The notes under the pieces were generated by a model, which saw nothing but the letters and a program-made list of their open reading frames with translations, searched no databases and was not told the DNA's origin. DNA of 64,000 bases from positions 496,001-560,000 of the forward strand of contig OX442316.1 in assembly GCA_949358305.1 (NCBI GenBank), read 5' to 3'. The stretch is from Strigamia acuminata (taxonomy: Eukaryota > Arthropoda > Chilopoda > Geophilomorpha > Linotaeniidae). The position numbers and the translations under genes are program-made. Below, piece by piece: positions 35,020 to 47,200 of the stretch (its first letter is position 1; each line of letters starts with the position of its first letter).

Positions 35020-38000
35020 GCGTTGCCGGCCAAAGAAGAAGGAAAGGCAAGGTAGAAAACCGTTGAAGGAATTCCCCATCAAAACCAAGAGAACGGGAAG
35101 AAAAAGTATCGAAGCCAAGCTCGACCTTGTAAAAGTCGCGAAGGCAAAACCATAGACACGAAGGCAAAAAGCTGTAACCTAAACATCCGAGACCTCTAGG
35201 AGCGTCCCAGGGTCAAGGGCATCGAAGTCGGATCGCGGCCCAAAAACACCAGAGAGACGAAAGAAAAGAGAAGTTGCGTTGCGGCGCACTTCCTATCAAC
35301 AACCAACAAAAACTAAAAGAAACTTAAAACACGAAAGAAGAAAGAGAAGGGCCGTGCCACGATGACCTAGTCCAGACACCGAGGGGCTACGACGTCGCCA
35401 ATAGACACGTGGCACACACACAAAATACCTTTAGAAAATCTGACTGAACGGGTTTTCTAACCGGAACAACGTGAGAACATTGCGGGAGCTTCTCAGAAAG
35501 CTCAGTCTGTCAACCCGTAGACAGACGCTTAAACTAATGAAAGCTAAAAACAGGAAAACGAGAATCCTCGTCAAAGAGGAAGGAAAACTGTCACAAAAGC
35601 TCTTGATCGAGCATGGTCTCGCAAGGAACAAGACATGCATGAAGACTAGAAGAAACTTGGAACGCAAAAAGGAACAAACTTGAGACACGGCAGGCTTCAC
35701 CGCCTCGTTGTTCTCGAGCCAGCGCTCAAGTGGCAACGTACCACGGAAACCTCCGTCCGCACGAAAACACGAGCTGCGAACTCAAACTTATTAAAGACGA
35801 CTCTTTTCTCGAAAACAAGAAAAATGCAAACTAAGGGAATGAATGCGTTGACCCAGACCTATCGTCTGACCAACCACCCAGCATTCGTACGAAGAACTAG
35901 AAAATGCCGTCAAGACCTAGGCACCACTCTTTCGCAAAGAGTGACTAACTAACAACTTACCCAAAGCCATGACCACCTAGCTAACATGATCATGCCAGAA
36001 GAAGGAAAAAGAGAACGAGAAAGCATGAAGCTCAGGCAATGCGAACCATTCACAGCAACTGCCACGCAAAGGCGTTGACCGCACCCTGACTTGACATGAA
36101 CCCACGAAACCGCTAAGAGCAGAGAATAAAGAAAAAAGGAAAGACTTAGTCAGATGACTGTGCAAGCCAACTGCGACCTCTTGTCCACAGTGACAATGAA
36201 ACACGCGCACACTGACCCATCGACCACAACTTTATCTAACTAATAAAAGAAAAACGGTTCAATTATCTAAAAAAAAAAAACGAGCACGTTCCGTGCAAAT
36301 AAATACCGGCAAAAACGTCAATATTATCACTAAAGCTATTGGCCAAGTATGGCCTCACAAGGGAAACTAACAAACTGGAACTGTGAAAACCAGCAAGAAT
36401 TCCAAAACACTAAACTTTCTGCTTTTTTTTCGAAGAGGGAATAAGTCCGTACCCAAATAATCAATCCATTTCCTCCCCACGAGAAAAGAAAGGAAAGGGG
36501 CCTGCTTCTTTTTGAAGATCAACAGGTGTCAAACGATACTGAAAAACGTTGGAAGCAGTGCAACTGCAACCAAATGAAGCGGAGCTACACTTCCTGCACG
36601 AAAACTAATCACGTCGTTGAAAGAAATTAAAACCGGTGGCTTTCTTTCAACCGAGCTGCGCTTTACGAATGCGCCTTGAACAAGGAGGTACCCGATGGAC
36701 TGCACGTCCGCACTCGGGCCACCGTGTAGCCTGTTGTGAGCAGACTACCACGAAGACTGAAACTTCTTTAACCGAGGGGGAAATAGAAACTAGATCTAGT
36801 TAAAACCCCATGCTCCAATAAGGAGGCTACCGTATGAACGCTTGGCCCACCCCGAGTCGGAACCAATATGATTGAACCGAGAAACGAGAGAAGAGGGAGG
36901 GTTGCTTGACGTCCCTGATTGCGAGGGGCGTCACACATAGACATGAGCACAAGGACTTGCCAGTTGCCAACCGCATTACTGGAACCGGTAAGCAACTGCA
37001 AGTCGACAATTGACTCGCTCACATACCCATTGACCACATCGTCGATCAGCAAGCCGACTTCCGGAAATCGCCACTCTACTGAAAGCACGTGTTGTCCAAT
37101 GACTAAAACGTGTTGCCGAGTGCCGGCGCCAAGAAGGCCGCACACACACGTCCTTCGACCCATCATAGAGTGGGCTCCCTGCCTAGTGCATGTCTGCCTC
37201 ATTGCAGAGCTAGGGATGAAAGACTAACAACAACTACTCAGTCGCGGGAAGCAAACGTAGAAATAGGGGCCGCCAAGAGGCGCAGGGACATTGTCTCGGA
37301 CACGACATCTAACAGAGTATGGCAGTACAAACCTGCCCTCTGAAACACATCGAATGGCAGTCCTTGCTGTGCACAGCAAGAACGACCATCCAAAACAAGT
37401 ACCTATACCCTAACGCCACGCTAGCTAGCCACAACCAAAAAATAGCAAGCAAGCTATTTCCTAAACGAATAAGCTAAAATGTCCAGATTCTAAAGTTGCC
37501 CCAAAGAATTAGAATAGCCAATGAAGACTCATGAAACGCTACGGACGTTTCCATGAAGAGACAGCGAAAATGCAGAACGTAACATCACCAGCGGTAGACA
37601 CTGGGTGCAGCGGTCAACAACAAAAACTGGACTTGTCCAGTGGGCGGTGCGGATCGGCTGCTCTAAACTTCCAGCACCGACAGAAGTCACACGCCTTTCT
37701 AAATCCAAACCCACTTGCAAACAAGTTGTATAACAACCTAAACTAACAGAGATTGACGGACAGGTAAGAACCGACTGACCTCGCGGGCCAGCGCTCGCTC
37801 TGCTAGACTCGAGCAGCAAAAGAACGAATCTCGTTCTAAAAACAAGAAACGTTCTACAAACACACGAATACAAACGGGTGTGCCCTCTCCCGAAGCGGAG
37901 AGATGACCGACACCAGAGCTCACGAGGAAACTCGTGCGGCACACGAAAAACATTGGACACAAAACGTAAAGACCAGAGGTCGTCCACATTCCAAACACAA

Positions 38001-38833
38001 GAGCAGGCTCACATGACGAGAAGAAGCTAGATCACTCAAGGACCCCCCTGACCGCCGCTCTGAAAGGCGGGAAGGACGAGAAGAGGGAACTGGTTGGTCC
38101 ACAATAGCTAGTAATTTATTCACAGCGTAAGAAATCTAAAAACGGAGGTTAATCGACCTCGAACCGGCGACTAAAAAACCAACACCACTAATAGGCTGTG
38201 AATGTGACGACGCTCCTGTCATTAAGCCTAAAAATTTCTTAAAAAGACTACACGTAAAAGGGAAAAACCCCGGGAGATCAAAGAACTCAAGTTTAAAGAG
38301 CTAATAACGTGATAAATTGGCAAACTCGTTTAAAAAGGGGGTTGGCAAGGAAAACTTGTAAACAAATAGCCACACTTCTCACATACTAAACCGAAAATTC
38401 TCACCAAAAACGTGAGCAAGCAAAGAATAAAGCTATTAACAAGCACAGGCATAAATGCGATCAGAAAATTGGACTCCCTTTTTAAATCCAGACACAGCAA
38501 GCCAATAAATTCGTAAAAGCCATTCTTTGGCACTTAAACAAGGAACTGAGGACGATAACAACATAACCGTAAGCGAGGAGGGCAAAAGCTGAAGTAGGGA
38601 ACTTAAAGGGCCCTTGCGGACAGCCTGACAAGATAAACTGTCGCCTCAAGGCGCGAACATGCTAAGAAAAACCAGGGAAAGCCGCGTAACTTCTTACGCA
38701 CGAGCTCAAACCAACACTTAAATATTTTAGAAAGCTAGCGCCCTTTAAAACCCAAACACTCAAAATTTCCCCCAAAAACCTTAAATCTAACATTTGACAT
38801 AAAGAAAATAATCGACAAAAAAAAGCGAAATCT

Positions 38834-39379
38834 TCATTGCCGACTCTTGTACATTGCGTTGTGTTTAACTGGACTACGGGCGGCGTAACTGTCGCTTGAA
38901 TATCCGAAGCTCGCAAGTTGCGCTGCAGCTTGGCGGATCCATCTGGACACGTGACACGACAACACCCGACCGACGACAAGACGAAACCATTCTTGATTCG
39001 GAGGCACAACTGTTCGACCGGTGGGCGCATTGAACAGTCCTATCATGTTGCACAAGTGGCGCTTCCTCCTTCTACTTGGCGAGAGATCGTCGATCGATCC
39101 CGGAGTGGCCACCGGAAAAGGCAAACTCGAAAACAGCCAACTTGACTGGCGGCACCCAGGTACGAACTGCATGGACGGCGTCGGCGACCCACAGACTCGC
39201 ACACAACTCACTGGATGCTCCCGAGACAAATATCGCCATCCTGTTGGGCGATTCTCGTCCCGTGTGATGACCACACACGCTACACCGGCTCTCGACGTGG
39301 TGGACGGCACAAAACTCAGGCAGACTTCAGGCCGCCTGCTCAGACAAATGGCGGCGATGGCGGCCATTTTTCTATACAC
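38834..39379 (-). CDS. Unrecognised 181-codon ORF in the gag position of the nested element
   Basis: Starts 25 bp after the PBS in the element's sense (MYRKMAAIAAICLSRRP...), where gag would begin. The predicted protein is Ser/Arg/Pro-rich with scattered Cys. It shows no capsid pattern, zinc knuckle or other familiar domain. The overlapping plus-strand 137-codon frame is about as long, which argues that neither is selected. It could be a degenerate gag start or chance. Confidence 0.15.
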   Translation of the reverse strand: MYRKMAAIAAICLSRRPEVCLSFVPSTTSRAGVACVVITRDENRPTGWRYLSREHPVSCVRVCGSPTPSMQFVPGCRQSSWLFSSLPFPVATPGSIDDLSPSRRRKRHLCNMIGLFNAPTGRTVVPPNQEWFRLVVGRVLSCHVSRWIRQAAAQLASFGYSSDSYAARSPVKHNAMYKSRQ

Positions 39380-39403
39380 ACGTGTGAGGAATTTCGTTCG
39401 AAA

Positions 39404-39421
39404 ATCCTGGTCACGGCACCA
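39404..39421 (-). other. Primer-binding site of the nested element
   Basis: Minus-strand TGGTGCCGTGACCAGGAT lies 4 bp inside the right LTR, with a TGG start as expected for pairing to a tRNA CCA end. It makes the right LTR the 5' LTR. The same motif occurs at the BEL PBS (33247-33265). Confidence 0.65.
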
Positions 39422-39425
39422 AAAA

Positions 39426-40185
39426 TGTTTCTAGCAGTGCTTTGTGGCCGTGTGGCACTCTAGAAGACAATCGGAAATGGTTATAACAAATAAACCTACT
39501 TACTAAAACTTGTGATGAGCTCCAAAAAAGATGATGCAAAGCAGGAGAAATCCTGCTTGAAATCCCTGCAAAGTGGCCTAACAAGTGTCTGGAAGAACTC
39601 ACCACTAATGTGTTAAATAACACATGAACAAACCGAATTTATTGTAAAGTTAACATCTATCAAAATACACAGAAAAAGAGAGGAGAAAATTACATATCTT
39701 AACCCTAGAAATCTACATAACAGTCACAGTGTAGTTGCTGCGCAACCTACAACAATTAGAGCAACGAGTGGCAACAATCACTCGCAAGAGGCGAATTGTC
39801 CCTCTAGTGACAAAATGATAAAGCGTATACAAGAAAATACACAGTTTCAAGTATAAAATCATTACAAAAGGCACAAAACCGTAATACATTAAGACAAAGT
39901 GTTTCAAATAAACGAACTAACTTAGGAACTAACAGCAGCGACTCTTTGGACGAGTCCAAGCAGTAAAACTCCAAAGAATCAAAGAAAAGATACAAGATTA
40001 CCTTAAAAAAGACAGCTTAAATCAGGTAAAACATAACTCCCACGTCACAAACTACACGAAATTCATTTAACCTTTAGCCAAAACTTAAGCTGCACTATTA
40101 ACTAAACACAAACTTAAATTAATGATTAATCAAAGCAAATCCGCTATTGCGATAGCAAAAATCCATGTTGCGCGTGCTCGCAACA
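39426..40185 (-). repeat. Nested element, right (5') LTR, 760 bp
   Basis: Direct repeat of 34260-35019 at an offset of 5166 bp, identical except for two substitutions noticed by eye. It is followed by the GAAC target duplication. Confidence 0.93.
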
Positions 40186-40189
40186 GAAC
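40186..40189. other. Target-site duplication (GAAC), right copy
   Basis: Matches 34256-34259. The BEL LTR sequence resumes immediately after it. Confidence 0.8.
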
Positions 40190-40721
40190 GAAACGAACAT
40201 CGTCGGCATCGCCTTGCCGGGAGCCGACAACGAACGTTCGTTCAGGCCAAACGGTCGCACAAAGGTCAATTTAGAGTGCACCAATCGACAGTTCAGCACC
40301 AAAATAGTCAAGAACAACAGCAATAAAAATTCTAGAAGGTTTGAAACCATTAAAACTAAGAGTTAGAAGTTCAAACAAAAACGAACTAGGTCTCGAAAAA
40401 TGACGTCACGCGTATAGCGCAACTGAACTGTGATTCGGCGATAACACTGAAAATTGAGCGAAATTCAAAATCAAGCATGAAAAATAGTAAAATAAGATAA
40501 AACCAAAATGAAACACTGTATATAAATGAAAACAATAATGAATTATCTAATCTTACACAACTCAAACACTAGAAAGCACTTTAATAGTTTAATAATGCAA
40601 AACCTGAAAAGCAATAAATGAAAATAATAGGCAAAAATTCCACTACACTATGAATATTTAATATGACAAAAAACACAGTAATAAATGCAATTTCTAAAAT
40701 ACTTCCACGTTGTTTGCAACA
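40190..40721 (-). mobile_element. BEL 5' LTR, part 2 (outer end)
   Basis: Continuation of the LTR split by the nested element, very AT-rich from about 40410, ending GTTTGCAACA at the satellite junction. It contains a perfect CRE (TGACGTCA) at 40401-40408 and a TATATA near 40518-40523. A 68-codon minus-strand frame (40144-40350) spans the nested LTR boundary and is therefore fortuitous. Confidence 0.5.
40401..40408. promoter_or_regulatory. CRE palindrome TGACGTCA in BEL LTR
   Basis: Perfect 8-bp cAMP-response element followed by CGCGTATAGCGC. A second perfect copy of the same 8-mer is in the gypsy LTR at 25474-25481. Confidence 0.4.
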
Positions 40722-41164
40722 ACTTAGCACAAACACCACAAGACCAATGTCTCTGAATGTTCAGAAATAGTGTTTAAACCTTAGTAGAAGGCTCCAATGT
40801 AAGTTTTAGAAACATCCAACCAATGATTTGGAAGAATAGACTTTTGATCTCATCACAGTTGACTTAGCACAAACACCACAAGACCAATGTCTCTGAACGT
40901 TCAGAAATAGTGTTTAAACTTTAGTAGAAGGCTCCAATGTAAGTTTTAGAAACATCCAACCAATGATTTGGGAGAATAAACTTTTGATCTCATCACAGTT
41001 GACTTAGCACAAACACCACAAGTCCAATGTCTCTGAATGTTTAGAAATAGTGTTTAAACCTTAGTAGAAGCCTTCAATATAAGTTTTAGCAACACCCAAG
41101 CAATAAATTTTGAAAAAAAAATTTTGAGCTTATTTCACATTGCAGTTGACTTAGCACAAACACC

Positions 41165-44100
41165 ACAAGACCAATGTCTCTGAATGTTCAGAAATAGTGT
41201 TTAAACCTTAGTAGAAGGCTCCAATGTAAGTTTTAGAAACATCCAACCAATGATTTGGGAGAATAGACTTTTGATCTCATCACAGTTGACTTAGCACAAA
41301 CACCACAAGACCAATGTCTCTGAATGTTCAGAAATAGTGTTTAAACCTTAGTAGAAGGCTCCAATGTAAGTTTTAGAAACATCCAACCAATGATTTGGGA
41401 GAATAGACTTTTGATCTCATCACAGTTGACTTAGCACAAACACCACAAGACCAATGTCTCTGAATATTCAGAAATAGTGTTTAAACCTTAGTAGAAGGCT
41501 CCAATGTAAGTTTTAGAAACATCCAACCAATGATTTGGGAGAATAGACTTTGATCTCATCACAGTTGACTTAGCACAAACACCACAAGACCAATGTCTCT
41601 GAATGTTCAGAAATAGTGTTTAAACCTTAGTAGAAGCCTTCAATGTAAGTTTTAGCAACATCCAAGCAATGATTTGGGAGAATAGACTTTTGATCTCATC
41701 ACAGTTGACTTAGCACAAACACCACAAGACCAATGTCTCTGAACGTTCAGAAATAGTGTTTAAACCTTAGTAGAAGGCTCCAATGTAAGTTTTAGAAACA
41801 TCCAACCAATGATTTGGGAGAATAAACTTTTGATCTCATCACAGTTGACTTAGCACAAACACCACAAGACCAATGTCTCTGAATGTTCAGAAATAGTGTT
41901 TAAACCTTAGTAGAAGCCTTCAATATAAGTTTTAGCAACACCCAAGCAATAAAATTTGAAAAAAAAATTTTGAGCTTATTTCACATCGCAGTTGACTTAG
42001 CACAAACACCACAAGACCAATGTCTCTGAATGTTCAGAAATAGTGTTTAAACCTTAGTAGAAGGCTCCAATGTAAGTTTTAGAAACATCCAACCAATGAT
42101 TTGGGAGAATAGACTTTTGATCTCATCACAGTTGACTTAGCACAAACACCACAAGACCAATGTCTCTGAACGTTCAGAAATAGTGTTTAAACTTTAGTAG
42201 AAAGCTCCAATGTAAGTTTTAGAAACATCCAACCAATGATTTGGGAGAATAAACTTTTGATCTCATCACAGTTGACTTAGCACAAACACCACAAGTCCAA
42301 TGTCTCTGAATGTTTAGAAATAGTGTTTAAACCTTAGTAGAAGCCTTCAATATAAGTTTTAGCAACACCCAAGCAATAAATTTTGAAAAAAAAATTTTGA
42401 GCTTATTTCACATCGCAGTTGACTTAGCACAAACACCACAAGACCAATGTCTCTGAATGTTCAGAAATAGTGTTTAAACCTTAGTAGAAGGCTCCAATGT
42501 AAGTTTTAGAAACATCCAACCAATGATTTGGGAGAATAGACTTTTGATCTCATCACAGTTGACTTAGCACAAACACCACAAGTCCAATGTCTCTGAATGT
42601 TTAGAAATAGTGTTTAAACCTTAGTAGAAGTTTTCAATATAAGTTTTAGCAACACCCAAGCAATAAATTTTGAAAAAAAAATTTTGAGCTTATTTCACAT
42701 CGCAGTTGACTTAGCACAAACACCACAAGACCAATGTCTCTGAATGTTCAGAAATAGTGTTTAAACCTTAGTAGAAGGCTCCAATGTAAGTTTTAGAAAC
42801 ATCCAACCAATGATTTGGGAGAATAGACTTTTGATCTCATCACAGTTGACTTAGCACAAACACCACAAGACCAATGTCTCTGAATGTTCAGAAATAGTGT
42901 TTAAACCTTAGTAGAAGGCTCCAATGTAAGTTTTAGAAACATCCAACCAATGATTTGGGAGAATAGACTTTTGATCTCATCACAGTTGACTTAGCACAAA
43001 CACCACAAGACCAATGTCTCTGAATATTCAGAAATAGTGTTTAAACCTTAGTAGAAGGCTCCAATGTAAGTTTTAGAAACATCCAACCAATGATTTGGGA
43101 GAATAGACTTTGATCTCATCACAGTTGACTTAGCACAAACACCACAAGACCAATGTCTCTGAATGTTCAGAAATAGTGTTTAAACCTTAGTAGAAGCCTT
43201 CAATGTAAGTTTTAGCAACATCCAAGCAATGATTTGGGAGAATAGACTTTTGATCTCATCACAGTTGACTTAGCACAAACACCACAAGACCAATGTCTCT
43301 GAACGTTCAGAAATAGTGTTTAAACCTTAGTAGAAGGCTCCAATGTAAGTTTTAGAAACATCCAACCAATGATTTGGGAGAATAAACTTTTGATCTCATC
43401 ACAGTTGACTTAGCACAAACACCACAAGACCAATGTCTCTGAATGTTCAGAAATAGTGTTTAAACCTTAGTAGAAGCCTTCAATATAAGTTTTAGCAACA
43501 CCCAAGCAATAAAATTTGAAAAAAAAATTTTGAGCTTATTTCACATCGCAGTTGACTTAGCACAAACACCACAAGACCAATGTCTCTGAATGTTCAGAAA
43601 TAGTGTTTAAACCTTAGTAGAAGGCTCCAATGTAAGTTTTAGAAACATCCAACCAATGATTTGGGAGAATAGACTTTTGATCTCATCACAGTTGACTTAG
43701 CACAAACACCACAAGACCAATGTCTCTGAACGTTCAGAAATAGTGTTTAAACTTTAGTAGAAAGCTCCAATGTAAGTTTTAGAAACATCCAACCAATGAT
43801 TTGGGAGAATAAACTTTTGATCTCATCACAGTTGACTTAGCACAAACACCACAAGTCCAATGTCTCTGAATGTTTAGAAATAGTGTTTAAACCTTAGTAG
43901 AAGCCTTCAATATAAGTTTTAGCAACACCCAAGCAATAAATTTTGAAAAAAAAATTTTGAGCTTATTTCACATCGCAGTTGACTTAGCACAAACACCACA
44001 AGACCAATGTCTCTGAATGTTCAGAAATAGTGTTTAAACCTTAGTAGAAGGCTCCAATGTAAGTTTTAGAAACATCCAACCAATGATTTGGGAGAATAGA

Positions 44101-44284
44101 CTTTTGATCTCATCACAGTTGACTTAGCACAAACACCACAAGTCCAATGTCTCTGAATGTTTAGAAATAGTGTTTAAACCTTAGTAGAAGTTTTCAATAT
44201 AAGTTTTAGCAACACCCAAGCAATAAATTTTGAAAAAAAAATTTTGAGCTTATTTCACATCGCAGTTGACTTAGCACAAACACC
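41165..44284 (+). repeat. Two tandem copies of an 11-monomer, 1560-bp HOR
   Basis: 41165-42724 and 42725-44284 have the same series: A, A, GAATATTCAG 139-mer, hybrid, GAACGTTC A, B, A, AAAGCTCC A, B, A, B with GTTTTCAATAT. All markers compared are 1560 bp apart (11 x 140 + 3 x 7 - 1). Confidence 0.87.
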
Positions 44285-47200
44285 ACAAGACCAATGTCTC
44301 TGAATGTTCAGAAATAGTGTTTAAACCTTAGTAGAAGGCTCCAATGTAAGTTTTAGAAACATCCAACCGATAATTTGGGAGAATAGACTTTTGATCTCAT
44401 CACAGTTGACTTAGCACAAACACCACAAGACCAATGTTTCTGAATGTTCAGAAATAGTGTTTAAACCTTAGTAGAAGGCTCTAATGTAAGTTTTAGAAAC
44501 ATTCAACCGATGATTTGGGAGAATAGACTTTTGATCTCATCACAGTTGACTTAGCACAAACACCACAAGACCAATGTCTCTGAATGTTCAGAAATAGTGT
44601 TTAAACCTTAGTAGAAGGCTCCAATGTAAGTTTTAGAAACATCCAACCGATGATTTGGTTGAATAGACTTTTGATCTCATCACAGTTGACTTAGCACAAA
44701 CACCACAAGTCCAATGTCTCTGAATGTTCAGAAATAGTGTTTAAACCTTAGTAGAAGCCTTCAATATAAGTTTTAGCAACACCCAAGCATTAAATTTTGA
44801 AAAAAAAATTTTGAGCTCATTTCACATCGCAGTTGACTTAGCACAAACACCACAAGACCAATGTCTCTGAATGTTCAGAAATAGTGTTTAAACCTTAGTA
44901 GAAGGCTCCAATGTAAGTTTTAGAAACATCCAACCAATGATTTGGGAGAATAGACTTTTGATCTCATCACAGTTGACTTAGCACAAACACCACAAGACCA
45001 ATGTCTCTGAATGTTCAGAAATAGTGTTTAAACCTTAGTAGAAGGCTCCAATGTAAGTTTTAGAAACATCCAACCAATGATTTGGGAGAATAGACTTTTG
45101 ATCTCATCACAGTTGACTTAGCACAAACACCACAAGACCAATGTCTCTGAATATTCAGAAATAGTGTTTAAACCTTAGTAGAAGGCTCCAATGTAAGTTT
45201 TAGAAACATCCAACCAATGATTTGGGAGAATAGACTTTGATCTCATCACAGTTGACTTAGCACAAACACCACAAGACCAATGTCTCTGAATGTTCAGAAA
45301 TAGTGTTTAAACCTTAGTAGAAGCCTTCAATGTAAGTTTTAGCAACATCCAAGCAATGATTTGGGAGAATAGACTTTTGATCTCATCACAGTTGACTTAG
45401 CACAAACACCACAAGACCAATGTCTCTGAACGTTCAGAAATAGTGTTTAAACCTTAGTAGAAGGCTCCAATGTAAGTTTTAGAAACATCCAACCAATGAT
45501 TTGGGAGAATAAACTTTTGATCTCATCACAGTTGACTTAGCACAAACACCACAAGACCAATGTCTCTGAATGTTCAGAAATAGTGTTTAAACCTTAGTAG
45601 AAGCCTTCAATATAAGTTTTAGCAACACCCAAGCAATAAAATTTGAAAAAAAAATTTTGAGCTTATTTCACATCGCAGTTGACTTAGCACAAACACCACA
45701 AGACCAATGTCTCTGAATGTTCAGAAATAGTGTTTAAACCTTAGTAGAAGGCTCCAATGTAAGTTTTAGAAACATCCAACCAATGATTTGGGAGAATAGA
45801 CTTTTGATCTCATCACAGTTGACTTAGCACAAACACCACAAGACCAATGTCTCTGAACGTTCAGAAATAGTGTTTAAACTTTAGTAGAAAGCTCCAATGT
45901 AAGTTTTAGAAACATCCAACCAATGATTTGGGAGAATAAACTTTTGATCTCATCACAGTTGACTTAGCACAAACACCACAAGTCCAATGTCTCTGAATGT
46001 TTAGAAATAGTGTTTAAACCTTAGTAGAAGCCTTCAATATAAGTTTTAGCAACACCCAAGCAATAAATTTTGAAAAAAAAATTTTGAGCTTATTTCACAT
46101 CGCAGTTGACTTAGCACAAACACCACAAGACCAATGTCTCTGAATGTTCAGAAATAGTGTTTAAACCTTAGTAGAAGGCTCCAATGTAAGTTTTAGAAAC
46201 ATCCAACCAATGATTTGGGAGAATAGACTTTTGATCTCATCACAGTTGACTTAGCACAAACACCACAAGTCCAATGTCTCTGAATGTTTAGAAATAGTGT
46301 TTAAACCTTAGTAGAAGTTTTCAATATAAGTTTTAGCAACACCCAAGCAATAAATTTTGAAAAAAAAATTTTGAGCTTATTTCACATCGCAGTTGACTTA
46401 GCACAAACACCACAAGACCAATGTCTCTGAATGTTCAGAAATAGTGTTTAAACCTTAGTAGAAGGCTCCAATGTAAGTTTTAGAAACATCCAACCGATAA
46501 TTTGGGAGAATAGACTTTTGATCTCATCACAGTTGACTTAGCACAAACACCACAAGACCAATGTTTCTGAATGTTCAGAAATAGTGTTTAAACCTTAGTA
46601 GAAGGCTCTAATGTAAGTTTTAGAAACATTCAACCGATGATTTGGGAGAATAGACTTTTGATCTCATCACAGTTGACTTAGCACAAACACCACAAGACCA
46701 GTGTCTCTGAATGTTCAGAAATAGTGTTTAAACCTTAGTAGAAGGCTCCAATGTAAGTTTTAGAAACATCCAACCGATGATTTGGTTGAATAGACTTTTG
46801 ATCTCATCACAGTTGACTTAGCACAAACACCACAAGTCCAATGTCTCTGAATGTTCAGAAATAGTGTTTAAACCTTAGTAGAAGCCTTCAATATAAGTTT
46901 TAGCAACACCCAAGCATTAAATTTTGAAAAAAAAATTTTGAGCTCATTTCACATCGCAGTTGACTTAGCACAAACACCACAAGACCAATGTCTCTGAATG
47001 TTCAGAAATAGTGTTTAAACCTTAGTAGAAGCCTTCAATATAAGTTTTAGCAACACCCAAGCAATAAAATTTGAAAAAAAAATTTTGAGCTTATTTCACA
47101 TCGCAGTTGACTTAGCACAAACACCACAAGACCAATGTCTCTGAATGTTCAGAAATAGTGTTTAAACCTTAGTAGAAGGCTCCAATGTAAGTTTTAGAAA

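Larger units (their letters stand above)
35020..39425 (-). other. Interior of the nested LTR element (no recognisable genes)
   Basis: A 4.4-kb stretch visibly less AT-rich than the LTRs. It has scattered frames of 60-181 codons on both strands, none with protease, RT, RNase H, integrase or zinc-knuckle signatures. The longest minus-strand frame next to the PBS is listed separately. A local hairpin is visible (CCGCC/GGCGG near 38050-38069). I saw no tRNA, host exon pattern or internal tandem repeat. Confidence 0.7.
34260..40185 (-). mobile_element. Nested non-coding LTR retrotransposon (5926 bp)
   Basis: Complete element: two 760-bp direct repeats with TGTT...AACA ends, a 4406-bp internal region, and a 4-bp GAAC duplication. 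The LTRs differ at two bases that I can see (A/G near 34351 against 39517; T/G near 34460 against 39626), implying a young insertion. The BEL-like PBS inside the right LTR sets minus orientation, but no polypurine tract precedes the left LTR. The interior has no recognisable gag or pol, so it would need proteins supplied in trans. The PBS likeness to the BEL element it sits in, and shared TGTTGC-type ends, suggest a BEL/Pao-dependent non-autonomous family (a large retrotransposon derivative). Confidence 0.88.

Noticed and set aside
36768-37202. 144-codon minus-strand ORF inside the nested element
   Set aside because: A plus-strand frame of 102 codons overlaps it and no retroelement or host domain is visible; likely chance in a less AT-rich stretch.
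37529-37987. 152-codon minus-strand ORF inside the nested element
   Set aside because: Same reasoning: overlapping frames on both strands and no conserved motif.
38145-38180. Possible tRNA-like B box (minus-strand GGTTCGAGGTC)
   Set aside because: No A box, acceptor pairing or cloverleaf could be built around it.
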